From assembly GCA_032716605.1 (NCBI GenBank), contig CM064481.1, positions 15,273,631 through 15,337,630 of the forward strand: 64,000 nucleotides of DNA. The letters are read 5' to 3'. The notes beneath the pieces are model-generated. The model had not been told where the DNA came from, did not search any database, and worked only from the letters and a program-made list of their open reading frames with translations. Made by a program: the position numbers and the translations under genes. The DNA comes from Paralithodes platypus (Eukaryota; Arthropoda; Malacostraca; Decapoda; Lithodidae). Positions 51,730 through 63,626 of the stretch are shown here, piece after piece (position 1 is the stretch's first letter; every line of letters begins with the position of its first letter).

Positions 51730-53656
51730 TGTGACGCCTCCCGGCGTTAACAGAATGGTTGCGTGGGGCATTGCAGCTCGCTAGCGCTCGCCAGGATGGG
51801 GGGATGGGCTACAGTTGTCCTAGAATGATCTGCTTTACGTAATTAGTGTCGTGTGGCCACAGACAGTCTAGAAATGGTCTTTGTTTTGGTCTGTGACCGC
51901 GCCTTATATTTTATATTCGCTATAATATAAATGTTGCTTGTGTGGGAGGCGAGCGAGAGAGGGTGAGGGAGTACACCTGGCAGCGGGGTGAGCTATCACG
52001 CGGCTCGCTTGGGCGCTGACGGCGTTGGCGGCCGGGTGGTCAACTAGTCCCTGCCCATCGCGGCCTCGTGTTTTTTACCAGCTCAGAGCTTGCCTGACAC
52101 GCGTATCGTCTACATCCTTTGCAATTCTGTCCCCCATACTCGCCACTTTGCATACTATTTTCTCTCTCTCGACTTCTCCTTTCTCATTCTCTAATCTTTA
52201 TTAAACTCAACATCCCTTCTGGTTTCAGCATAGACGTTCACCGTCGACCAGTCGTATTGTACGCGAAGCTCTCAGATATTTCTATGTATGAGGTTTGGAG
52301 AGACGGACTTTTCCGTATGTGTCCTCTCTCGGGAAGGTTGTAGACCGGTATATGTCTCCCTGGCAAGGTGTTGAGTGATTCTGCTTGGTTATCTAAAGCT
52401 AGACTAGGGGTAGGGTTACTGTGTCGTTGTCTCCGATGTGTGCAGTGTTAGCTAAGCCCTGCACGACATCGACAGGTACTGTGGGAGCCTAAGTTGTCAT
52501 CGGGTGGGTTTACTTTGCGAGCACAGCGCTGTGGTGTGAGAGGGCCATAGCCTATCCCTCACAACATAGTGCTGCCTCTTTGTGTTGACTTCTGAGGGAT
52601 CGCCAGGATAGAACTAGGTACTAGAGACCTAGATTTATCAAGAGAGCATCCCCGTCATATAACGTAATCTTCATTATACCACCTTCGGACAACGTTAGGC
52701 TACGAGCCGCATGCTCGCCCATTGTTGCCCTGCCTTGATACCCCAGCTAGACTTTATTAACTGAGCAGACACTGGTTAAGAGATAAGCCCCCATTATTAT
52801 ATGTATGCAGCATTATTATTCACTGCACTTTTGAGCCGAGGTTGTTGTTGAGTTGCACAACCCTAGTAGGCTGTTGCGTTGTGTCACGAAGCATTTCTTT
52901 AGTTGTCGAGCATTACTACCTTTGCGCAGTCTTTATTATTCGCCTGCCTATTATTACTATATGTCCTAGTATTTATTGTGACCCGTATTCTGCATTATAA
53001 TTGTTCAAGATTCTTTACGAACATCTTCCCAGCATCAGACTTATTTCAGAAGTTTCCAGTTGATGTTGCAGGACTAGCATTGCACTTTCTTTAATACAGG
53101 AGTGCCAGTTATTTGAGTATCTACCGTAACGTTAATTAATCACGTTAACTATCTTTTCTTTGTGTAACCTAATCGAGTAATCTTTTACTGTTTGAGAATA
53201 GGCTGTTTCATCAAGCGTCAGCCTAGTGTGTGTGCACCAGTTACCGAGTCATAGGATACCTCGTTGTCCAGGCACGACTCAGGGCGGTAATGGTGTTTTG
53301 TTTTCCAGTGTTTAAGGCAGGGGTTATAATAATAATAATAATAATAGTTCTTAAAGCTAGCGCATGCTAAGCTAGCTAAGGATAGCTCAATAAGGCCGAT
53401 TAGGCGTATTTCCATTGGGGTCCTGTACTACTACCCCATCCCTTTGCTCATGAGGGATGGTAACGACTCAGTGCTTGTGAAAAATCTTTAATGCGCCGAG
53501 CGTGGGCGCGAACCCGGGCCTTCTGGGTGGAAGTCCGAGACGCTAGTCACTACACCAAGCGAGCCGCTTGCATCTAGTGTTACCGTTGTTGCATTTTTGC
53601 CATTATCTAGACCAATGTTGAGGAGCCCTGTGTCTTTGAGAACCTGGATCGTAACA
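51730..53656 (+). repeat. Gypsy-2 3' LTR (1927 bp, with SINE insertion)
   Basis: Copy of 45462-47142 enlarged by a 243-base SINE at 53326-53568. The other LTR reads GCAGGGGTTGGATCTAGTG at that place, the empty site. Confidence 0.93.
53326..53568 (-). mobile_element. tRNA-derived SINE in the Gypsy-2 3' LTR
   Basis: On the minus strand, an A-box-like TGGTGTAGTGACTAGCG (53541-53557) is followed by a B box, GGGTTCGCGCCC (53504-53515). These are spaced as in tRNA genes. A body and a (TTA)n tail follow at 53326-53345. The tail matches that of LINE family N. Target duplication is unclear. It is not a functional tRNA gene, because no complete cloverleaf or 3' acceptor pairing was seen. Confidence 0.8.
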
Positions 53657-53837
53657 GTAGCGAGCTGTAGTCGTTGAGTATTACGTCTCGTTACCCGGCG
53701 GGTTATTTAACACTTGTGTGCGAACATGTTTGGGTTAACCTTATGAGCATTAATTCCTGGAAATGTTCTTTTTTTCCAGAGCTGGGTCCCGGCGGGTCTA
53801 TGCAGAACCTGGAGTAAGTATCCCACCAGTCTCTGTC

Positions 53838-54014
53838 ATGGCTACCTTTGCCCCGGTTTTTGCTTTATGCATTACGCCCTCCTGTTCAGGTATCCCTATT
53901 TTTGCGCACACCCTTTGTATAAAATGTGTTAAAATGTCTCGTTTGGTGTGGGTTACCTTTCCGGCGTTTTTTCTCGTTGCTCCGAGAACACCGTTTTTGT
54001 TTACCGAGTTTTAG
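53838..54014 (+). pseudogene. DIRS-C Gag N-terminal fragment, copy 1
   Basis: MATFAPVFALC and HTLCIKCVK match the DIRS-B Gag start at 12296. After about 38 codons the sequence passes into duplicated leader DNA and the frame stops. Copy 2 (57920-58033) is nearly identical, and a third start region lies near 59726. None can encode a full Gag. Confidence 0.7.
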
Positions 54015-54685
54015 TCAGGATGGCTCAAAATAGGTAAGTTACCCCGACGAGTTTGGTCGCTTGAGGGCTCATAAGAAACTGCGTTTTCTGTGGTCGAGCC
54101 TGGGATCAGGCTTCCTGTGTTATTCATTGCTTTATGCATTACGCCCTCCTGTAATGTATAGTTTAGTGTGGGTTACCTCTCCGGCGTTTTTCTCGTTGCT
54201 CCGAGAACACCGTTTTTGTTTACCGAGTTTTAGTCAGGATGGCTAAAATAGGTAAGTTACCCCGACGAGTTTGGTCGCTTGAGGGCTCATCAGAAACTGC
54301 GTTTTCTATGGTCGAGCCTGGTATCAGGCTTCCTGGTTTATTCCCGTCGAGGGGGGCTCCACACAGTTTTCTAGGTGATCAGGCTGACACCTGTTGGACT
54401 TGGTTTTCTCTGCTTTTCAAAGCCATTGAAACAATGCTGTCTGTTTGTTTGGTCTTTACCTCCCGGCGACCTTTTTACAAAGAGGTCTGGGGCAGGTATA
54501 ATTGGTTTGACATTGCATATAAAACCCGGCGGTTGTACCTTCGGGTGGTTATATTAACGGATTTGCGATTCTAGATAATTTGCCAAACAATTGATTGATA
54601 CAATAGGGTATCACGGCCTTCAAGACGGCGATCTATGAGGGCTTCTGGGAGAAGTCGGATTAGAGATTAAGATAGGCTTAGACTT

Positions 54686-56826
54686 TTTATGGGATAATAA
54701 TAATAATAATAATAATACTTTATTTCAGACTCACACAGTACAGAGGGGAACCATACTGGGGTCCATATATACCTTACAGTAACATAAATATATATAAATA
54801 TATATAAGCTACTGTACATAGGCTACATAAAATAAAAATAAATTAAATAATACCCAGCTTGCTATCATGTAGTTCACAGCACTGCCTCAACCAAAAACAG
54901 TGGTCATCAAACTACTGTGTTACCAAAACCACTGTCCTAATTGTGTACAGTACCATGCCTCACATCATTTAGCTTCCGGTACAGTATGTTGCTACAGTAC
55001 AGTATAGGAATATCGGTACTGTACTGCACTATGAGGTTCAGTACCGGTATGCTAATTCTGTAGAGTAACAGACCTGAAATCATTACTTAAGGTTAAATAT
55101 AGAGCAACTTCCTCCAGTGTGCCTGGATCCTAGAGGTGTACACTATGCTTGGAGTTTGTAGCATTTTAATGATACTGTTCTCAGAAGTGTTAAGGCGCTG
55201 AATGAATTTATATGTTAGCTTTCTAATGAGTGATTGGTAACAGTGTAAGTTCATATAGGCACATAGCGTACTTGTACTCTCATATTTTGAGAGCCCCAGA
55301 AACATTTTCATGATATTGTGATATGAGATACTTAGTCTATTCACTGTCATTTTCTTACAGTTCCACCATAGTTGTGCTGTATACATTGGTGAGCAGTAGG
55401 AGTTGAACAATGTTATTTTTGTATCCCATGTGCACATATGAAATTTTCTTAATATTGAATTTCCCTGCATGTAAAGTTGCCTTCGCTGACGACCCATACC
55501 CTCATCATCTGAGCGATCACATGAAATATAGTGTCCTAGATACTTTACTTTACTTTCTTCTTCTATAATTTCTTCATACAAATGGAATTTAGGTAGCTTT
55601 GATTTCAATAGAAGGTTAGATTTAAATATTATGATATTGCTCTTTATAGGATTAAATTTGACTGAATGTTCGATTCCAAATTTTTCACATACTCTTAATA
55701 ATTTATCCAGTCCTGCTCCAGAGGGCGCGATTAAGGCTAGGTCATCAGCATACATGAGAAGATTTACAATGGTGCTGCCAATACAGCACCCAGTGCGAGT
55801 CTTGTTCACCTCCAGACTAAGATCATCCATGTAGACGTTGAAAAGATACGGAGACAATATCCCCCCTGCCTAACACCATTGGTTACGGCGAAAGAGCCTG
55901 ACAGGATGTTGCCCCATCTTACACACATTTTTTGATTAGCATACCAGAAAATAAGTATCCTAACAATATAGCTAGGCACTCCCCTGTTAACTAATTTTTC
56001 AAATAAGGTTTTGTGACACACCCTATCAAAAGCCTTACTTGCATCAAGAAAACAAGAGAAAATTGAGCTATTTAGTTTGTTGTATGTATCAATCACTTCT
56101 TTCAGCACATATATGCATTGGTCTGTGCCGTGATTTTTCTTAAAGCCAAACTGATTGCTGCTGGTGACAATATATGCAGACATTCTTTCTAGCATTATCA
56201 TTTCAACTACCTTACTCACCACACTAGCAAGTGCTACTGGGCGGTAGTTGTCTTTTGCTGTAATTTTACCTGATTTATCTTAATGACAGGAACAAGTATT
56301 ACGGATATCATAGACTCCGGCAGGACACCATGCGTAAATAGACTGGTGATGCAAGAACTAAGTTTATCTATTAACAACTTATCTGCATATTTAAGATGTT
56401 CTGCATATATACCATCCAGCCCACAAGCTTTGTTTAGGTTGAGTTTTCTTATGGCATTCTCAAGATCACTTTCAGTCACTTTAATGTCTTCATAATTACT
56501 ATCTTTCACATATTGAATTGCACCATTAGTAGACCTTTGGTTTACACTGTTAAGTAGTTCCTTAAATTGAGTTTTCCATAAGTCAGCAATGTTCTCCTCA
56601 CCCGTAACCCCCTCAACACTGACAGGTAATGGTGTGTTACAATTTTGCATGGATCTAATGTCCTTCCAAAAACAGTTAGTATCCTTTTCTGCCAGACTCT
56701 TTGCAAGGGCTTCCTTCCTTAATTGGTTTTCATTTTGCTTAATAAATCTAATGGCATATTTGGTCCTAGCCTTTGCTCTTTTGTGAAGTTCAAATATAGG
56801 CCCCTGTCTAGGCTGTCTAGGCTGAT
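54686..56826 (-). pseudogene. Diverged LINE related to family N
   Basis: A (TTA)n-type tail (54696-54720) and RT on the minus strand: MYADDLALIAPSGAGLDKLL (in 55093-55857), FLDASKAFDRVCHKTLF (in 55806-56222) and LNKACGLDGIYAEHLKYADK (in 56234-56650). Frameshifts lie near 55860 and 56230-56280. It is similar to family N along its length but clearly a different subfamily. The unit 2 leader reads TTTTATGGGATAAAAAGATG (about 58935), the empty site. Confidence 0.85.
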
Positions 56827-58591
56827 AAAAAGATGCCTGAATCTTACTAGTGTCTCAAGTGTAAAGGGATACTTGAAAGACTTCATCTTTAATAAAGATA
56901 TGCTTCATCTTTATGAGGATTAAGAAGTTATTTTTAATTCTTTTGGACAGGTGAAAGATATGCTGAAATCTTTAATAAGCCATTGAAACAATGCCGTTTG
57001 TTTGTTTAGTCTTTCCCTCCCGGCGACCTTTTTACAAAGAGGTCTGGGGCAGGTACAATTGGTTTGACATTGCATATAAAACCCGGCGGTTGTACCTTTG
57101 GGTGGTTATATTGACTGATTTGCAATTCGCGATCTTTGTATTTCCTCCCCGGCGATCTTTTACAAAGAAGTGGGGTTAGGAACATTTGGGGTTAACTTTT
57201 AAACTTTAAATCGCCCGGAGGGTGCAACCTGGAAGGGTGGGATGCCCGAATTTGCAAAATTCAGTTTAGTTGACCAGACAATTGAGGGATGCATTGTGTA
57301 TCGCCTCCTTCAACATACGGCACTTTAGGGCACAATTGGGGTTAATGTTTTTTTAAAAACTAATATTCACACCCGGCGGGTGCTCCTTGGAGGGATGGGA
57401 ATAACGAATTTACGATTCAGTTAGTTAACCAGACAATTGAGGGATACGTTTTGTATCGCCGCCTTCAACATTCGGCGATCTAAAAAGATACTTCGGGAGA
57501 AGTTAGATCTCGTATATTTGTCAGGCTTCCCAGTTTTTGACCTACGAGATAATTCGGGGGCCGGCGTCTTTTTTAGTTTTTTTTTCTCCAAAATTGAATC
57601 TTGAAACAAACACCACCGGAAAGACTTCATCAGTTATAAACGCCATGCTGGTCTTTATATATTATGTCAGAGGGTATTCATAAATCTTTTGGACAAATTA
57701 AGATATTCTGAAATCTTTTACTTAGGAAACCCCACCGCGTAGCGAGCTGTCGTCGTTGAGTATTACGTCTCGTTACCCGGCGGGTTATTTAACACTTGTG
57801 TGCGAACATGTTTGGGTTAACCTTATGAGCATTAATTCCTGGAAATGTTCTTTTTTTCCAGAGCTGGGTCCCGGCGGGTCTATGCAGAACCTGGAGTAAT
57901 TATCCCACCAGTCTCTGTCATGGCTACCTTTGCCCCGGTTTTTGCTTTCTGCATTACGCCCTCCTGTTCAGGTATCCCTATTTTTGCGCACACCCTTTGT
58001 ATGAAATGTGTTAAAATGTCTCGTTTGGTGTAGGTTACCTTTCCGGCGTTTTTTCTCGTTGCTCCGAGAACACCGTTTTTGTTTACCGAGTTTTAGTCAG
58101 GATGGCTCAAAATAGGTAAGTTACCCCGACGAGTTTGGTCGCTTGAGGGCTCATAAGAAACTGCGTTTTCTGTGGTCGAGCCTGGGAGAAGGCTTCCTGT
58201 GTTATTCATTGCTTTATGCATTACGCCCTCCTGTAATGTATAGTTTAGTGTGGGTTACCTTTCCGGCGTTTTTCTCGTTGCTCCGAGAACACCGTTTTTG
58301 TTTACCGAGTTTTAGTCAGGATGGCTAAAATAGGTAAGTTACCCCGACGAGTTTGGTCGCTTGAGGGCTCATCAGAAACTGCGTTTTCTATGGTCGAGCC
58401 TGGGATCAGGCTTCCTGAGTTATTCCCGTCGAGGGGGGCTCCACACAGTTTTCTAGGTGATCAGGCTGACACCTGTTGGCCTTGGTTTTCACTTCTTTTC
58501 AAAGCCATTGCAACAATGCTGTCTGTTTGTTTGGTCTTTCCCTCCCGGCAACCTTTTTACAAAGAGGTCTGGGGCAGGTATAATTGGTTTG

Positions 58592-58594
<3 letters not shown>

Positions 58595-58633
<39 letters not shown>

Positions 58634-58763
58634 TTTATTCAGTTAGCAATTTACAGAGTTGGTACCACATAGTATGTTATAAATATGACATGTAACAGCC
58701 TTGCATAATTCCAACTAAGGATAGCCCAATAAGGCCGTTAGGCGTATTTCCATTGGGGTCCTT
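58595..58763 (-). mobile_element. SINE 3' fragment with (TTA)n tail
   Basis: Shares CTAAGGATAGC, CAATAAGGCCG and TAGGCGTATTTCCATTGGGG with 53370-53425, plus an AATAAT tail. It lacks the tRNA-like head. Unit 1 of the DIRS-C leader reads TTTGACATTGCATATAAAACC at about 54505, without it. Confidence 0.75.
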
Positions 58764-59788
58764 GTATATAAAACCCGGCGGTTGTACCTTCGGGTGGTTA
58801 TATTAACGGATTTGCGATTCGAGATAATATGCCAAACAATTGATTGATACAGTAGGGTATCACGGCCTTCAAGACGGCGATCTATGAGGGCTTCTGGGAG
58901 AAGCCGGGTTAGAGATTAAGATAGGCTTAGACTTTTTATGGGATAAAAAGATGCCGGAATCTTACTAGTGTTTCAAGTGTAAAGGGATACTTGAAAGACT
59001 TCATCTTTAATAAAGATATGCTTCATCTTTATGAGGATTAAGAAGTTATGCTTAATTCTTTTGGACAGATAAAAGATATGCTGAAATCTTTAATAAGCCA
59101 TTGAAACAATGCCGTTTGTTTGTTTAGTCTTTCCCTCCCGGCGACCATTTTACAAAGAGGTCTGGGGCAGGTACAATTGGTTTGACATTGCATATAAAAC
59201 CCGGCGGTTGTACCTTTGGGTGGTTATATTAACTGATATGCAATTCGCGATAATTTGCCAAACAATTGATTGATACGATAGGGTATCACGGCCTTCAAGA
59301 CGGCGATCTATGAGGGCTTCTGGGTGACGCCAGATTAGAGATTAAGATAGGCTTAGACTTTTTATGGGATAAAAAGATGCCGGAATCTTACTAGTGTTTC
59401 AAGTGTAAAGGGATACTTGAAAGACTTCATCTTTAATAAAGATATGCTTCATCTTTATGAGGATTCAGAAGATATGCTTAAATCTTCTGGACAGGTAAAG
59501 ATATGCTGATATCTTTCATATGATACTAAAGGACAACGAAAAGTAGTGGTGGAGTGCTACGGTTCGTTGACCGGCGGTTTTGAGGCACATATTTTGTGCC
59601 ATTTTTTGGGTGTAGCCCTATGAGCATTAATCCCCGGAAAATTCTCTTTCCAGGGTGGATTACCGGTGTTGCACCAGGTGACAGGTAGTTCCCGGGGGCG
59701 GGGTAGTTTTCCCCCAGTCTCTGTCGTGTCGGCACTTGAACCTCTCATTGGTGTATGTTCAACGCCGTTAAGCTCAGGTAGCCCTATC

Positions 59789-62700
59789 TTATTTTTATTT
59801 GTTAATGAAATAATTTAATAGCTGAATCATAATAAACATATATATTTTCTATGATTATATTATGATAATATTGTTTATTTATAGTAATTTATCTTAATAC
59901 AATTAAATATAAATTCAATTAATTAGTATACTTCATCTCCCAACAATTTGCGTATTGCTACTTATAACTGTAGGGGGCTCCCTAAAACCAACAGAGGGCT
60001 TCTCCTACGCCCTGATGTAGTAGACGTATTTAATACCAGTGATATTGTGTGCCTGCAGGAGACTTGGTATTTTAAACAGGATTTGGGTAACCTCAGTACT
60101 ATCTGTGATAATTTTCATGGGTTTGGGGTCTCGACAACCGATGCTATGGATGGTCTAGTAGCAGGTCACCCACCGGGAGGAGTAGCTATTTTGTGGAGGG
60201 ACTCTTTAGACAGCCGGGTTAAACCACTTGTAACAAATTTACCATGGTGTACAGGTATAGAAATAGAAGATATCCAACGGAAAGTAGTTATTCTTAGTGT
60301 GTACTTGCCCTACCAATGTAATGAAAATGAAGAACAATACCTGGAATGCCTTGAAGAGCTAAGTGCTCTTTTACAAGAACTAAATACCACCTGCTACTCT
60401 GTAATAGGGGACTGGAATGCTAATCTGAAGGACATGAGTAACTCTCTGTTTGCTAGTCATATGACTAACTTCTGTGGTGAGCATGATCTAATTATCTCTT
60501 CTCAGCTCATGCTCCCTCATAGTAGTTACACATGTGTCAGTGCAGCATGGGGCTCAACGTCTTGGCTAGATCATACCGTAGCTAGTGCTGATTTCCATGA
60601 TATGATAACAAATATGGAAATTCAGTATACATATACAGATGAAGATCATATCCCATTGACCTTAACAGCTAGTTTGGAAAGAGCGCCAGAATTAACCCAG
60701 TGAAACAATAGTGTAAATCCAAAACTGCCATGGGGCGGGCTTGACGAGGAGGAGTGTGAGCAATTTTGCACTTTAACACACACTCTCCTTTCTGAGCTTG
60801 ATCCTGGCAGTGAGGATGCCATTACCTGTGAAGACCCCAATTGTGTTAATGCTAGTCATCGAGAAGAAGTCAGCAAGCTGTACAATAATATTATATCTTG
60901 TCTTACTAAGGCTAGTGACATAGTATTTCACAAGCATAACAAAAATTACTCTTTTAACAAACCTGGGTGGAATGACCATGTTTCAGAACTATACCAGGCA
61001 TCCCGAGATGCTCGTAGTGTATGGCTGGATCATAACAAACCGAGGCAGGGACCCATTTTTGACATGTTCACCAGACTAAAGGCTAGATGCAAGTATGCAA
61101 TCAGATATATAAAAAACAATGAAAATGTATTAAGAAGAGAAGCATTGGCCAAAAACTTTGCTAGCAAAGACACATTGGCCTTCTGGAAGGATATTACAAA
61201 AATGCATAATAGCTGCACACCTCTACCCGTTAGTGTAGATGGGATCTCTGGTACTAATAACATAGCCAATCTTTGGAAAACACATTACCAAACTTTGTTT
61301 AACTCTGTTGGGCACCAAGGAAATACCATTGCTGCTACAACAGAGTGTAACAAAGAAGAAAAATATGACACAATTAAAGTTACAAGTGAAAAAATCAAGG
61401 CTGCAATAAGTAGGCTAGATGCTAACAAATCCTGTGGTTTTGATGGTATATATGCTGAACATTTGAAGTACTCCTCCACTCTCCTCTTGGAGAAACTCAG
61501 CAGTTGCTTTACCAGCTTTCTAATCCATGGTTTCCTACCAGAATCTATGATGTCCGTTACCTTGATACCAGTAATTAAAGACAAGGCTGGCAAAATTACA
61601 TCAAAAGACAACTATAGACCTATTGCCCTTGCCAGTATTGTAAGTAAGATACTAGAGTTAATCATTTTAGACAGAATCTCAGTGTATATCTCAACTAATA
61701 GTAATCAATTTGGTTTTAAAAAGAATCATGGTACGGACCAGTGCATCTACACTCTGAAGGAGCTAGTGGATGGGTACATCAAAATGAACAGCTCTATTTT
61801 TGCATGCTTTCTTGATGCTAGTAAGGCATTTGACAGAGTCTGCCACAATATCCTGTTTGATAAATTAGCAACAAGGGGAGTGCCATCCTATATACTGAGA
61901 ATCTTGAAGTACTGGTACGCCAATCAAACATTTAATGTAAGATGGGGTAACATTATTTCGGATTCCTTTACAGTAACCAATGGAGTGAGACAGGGTAGTA
62001 TTCTCTCACCTTACTTATTCAATGTATATATGGATGAATTAAGTGATAAATTGAATAAAGAGCAGATTGGATGTTATGGTGGGAATAAAATCATCAACCA
62101 TCTCATGTATGCTGATGATCTGGTCATTATTGCACCGTCTTCTGCGGGTCTGAGCAAACTTCTTGATATATGTGAATCTTTTGGTAGTAAACATTGTGTT
62201 AAATTCAACCCACTGAAAAGTGCTGTTCTTATATTTAGATCAAAATTACTGTATAAAAGTAAACTGCCAAATTTCTCACTCAATAATCAAAATATTCAAG
62301 AAGTAAACAAAATAAAATACCTGGGACACATTATCTCAAACGATTGCTCAGATGATGCAGATATCGGCCGTCAGCGCAGACAGCTATATTTACGTGGTAA
62401 CACCATCTTGAGAAAATTCCACATGTGTAATTGGGAAACTAAAGTCACTTTGTTCCGGACATATTGTTCCTCTATGTACACGGCCCATTTGTGGTGGAAG
62501 TATAAGAGAGCCACCATAAATGGTCTGTGTACATCCTATCATAATATACTCAAGATGTTCATTGGTCTCTCTAAATATGAAAGCACTAGTATGGTGTGCA
62601 CACTGTTGGATGTGCAGTGCTGTCGGGCTGTCATCAGGAGACTGGTGTACAGCTTTTCGCAGCGACTGCAATCCTCCAGTAACACGCTGATTGTAGCTCT

Positions 62701-63117
62701 TTGGTCTAGTGATCATATCTATGAATCCCGTATTATATCTCACTGGCAGAAGCTGCTGCACACATAGTATGTACTGTAATGTAATATATAGGTCTAATTG
62801 AACTATGAGCAATGATCTGTGCAATAGGTGTTAACCAACATTGAGCAATAGCCTTAGTTAGCCTATCTGTGTTATAACACAGATATCTGGTGTTATAAGT
62901 TCTTGTGACAAAATGTGATATGTGCTCTATTCTGTAAATAGGCCTACTGTATTTTTTATTTTATTGTGTCTTTATTAATATATCTTTGTGTATAATTATT
63001 ATCTGTGCTCTGACGAGAAGTGTATGTGATATGGACCATTAGGTCGTACTGTATTTATACTGTATCTATCTTATGTGTCTGGAATAAAGAATTATTATTA
63101 TTATTATTATTATTATA
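59789..63117 (+). mobile_element. LINE family N, long copy
   Basis: Inserted in the third DIRS-C Gag start (after GGTAGCCCTATCTTA). It contains one ORF2 with endonuclease and RT, a 3' UTR with GGAATAAAGAA and a (TTA)n tail at about 63090-63116. It is nearly identical to the minus-strand copy at 34288-36492. A short TGTTATAA duplication at about 62869-62899 is private to this copy. No ORF1 is seen, so the 5' end may be truncated. Confidence 0.88.
59948..62767 (+). CDS. LINE family N ORF2: endonuclease and reverse transcriptase
   Basis: A single frame of 940 codons with one TGA (60701-60703). The N-terminal APE-type endonuclease has YNCRGL, E38 (LQETW), D155 and N157 (GDWNAN), SWLDHTVAS and H234 (EDHIPL). 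RT motifs follow: YRPIALASIVSK, FLDASKAFDRVCH, RQGSILSPYLF and YADD (Y at 62108). The C-terminal region contains cysteine/histidine pairs. The product would nick DNA and copy LINE RNA into the site. The lone stop separates the endonuclease from the RT and is probably a recent mutation. Confidence 0.92.
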
Positions 63118-63164
63118 CTTTATGATTTTGCTCACCAGCTCTGCTTTCAATGTGTTAATGAGCT

Positions 63165-63626
63165 ATGGGAGCTTTTAATTATCATAAACCTTTACGGGAC
63201 TCGGACGAGGGCTCCCGTTCAGGGAGTATACCGAGCTCGCAAGCGAGGGACAGCCACAGCCAAGGTGTATGGCGATACTCACACTCGTACCTCACCCGCC
63301 GGACGATAACGCCGGCGGGCGGACCTGACGCTCTGATGACGGACGAGAACAGGTTGAGTTCCATTTATCTCTTTTCCGCCGCCAGACACGGCTCTAATGT
63401 GCCACGTAGTCAACAAACTACAGGATTAGCGAGGCATAGTCTCGCTAATCGCGCCCCTGTGGCCGGCGCAGTGTGGTACCAGCATTTGAACACGTGGTGC
63501 CCGCACCCAGTGTCCCTCCTGGTCGGGTTGTTCCACTTAGAACACAATTGGCAACCTAGAAACCTCGCGGACTTGTTCATTTTGGACATTCAGGAGGCCA
63601 AGTGGCACCTTATGGTAGCGACGTGA
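63165..63626 (+). pseudogene. DIRS-C Gag-methyltransferase fusion
   Basis: Residues about 10-40 (DEGSRSGSIPSS, then QGVWRYS) match central Gag of DIRS-B (about 13125-13200). From 63283 the sequence is methyltransferase-like (TRRTITPAGGPDAL, SSIYLF, WYQHLNTWC). A deletion has removed the intervening Gag, RT and RNase H. The TAC codon near 63283 shows that the DIRS-B TAG at 16790 is a mutation. Confidence 0.75.

Larger units (their letters stand above)
45462..53656 (+). mobile_element. Gypsy-2, LTR retrotransposon with integrase before RT (Gmr1-like)
   Basis: The LTRs (45462-47142 and 51730-53656) begin TGTGACGCC and end CGTAACA. The target duplication is GTAG (45458-45461 and 53657-53660). 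The uninterrupted site is at 57739-57742 in the duplicated DIRS-C leader. Gene order is gag-PR-IN-RT-RH, as in Gypsy-1. Large internal deletions remove the integrase C-terminus and most of RT and RNase H, and an amber codon lies in integrase. It is non-autonomous, yet the LTRs are nearly identical. Confidence 0.93.
53657..59788 (+). repeat. Tandemly amplified DIRS-C leader and Gag start
   Basis: The leader sequence restarts at about 57131 at a place equivalent to 44860, and a shorter unit restarts at about 59097. Gag start regions follow each: ATG 53838, ATG 57920 and a GTG-substituted one near 59726. Blocks such as AAGCCATTG(A/C)AACAATG recur at about 54418, 56981, 58501 and 59097. Gypsy-2 and the minus-strand LINE are in unit 1 only. 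A SINE fragment is in unit 2 only. Confidence 0.88.

Noticed and set aside
53500..53568. Possible tRNA gene on the minus strand
   Set aside because: A and B boxes are present, but no full cloverleaf or acceptor pairing was seen. It is followed by a SINE body and (TTA)n tail and is absent from the other LTR.
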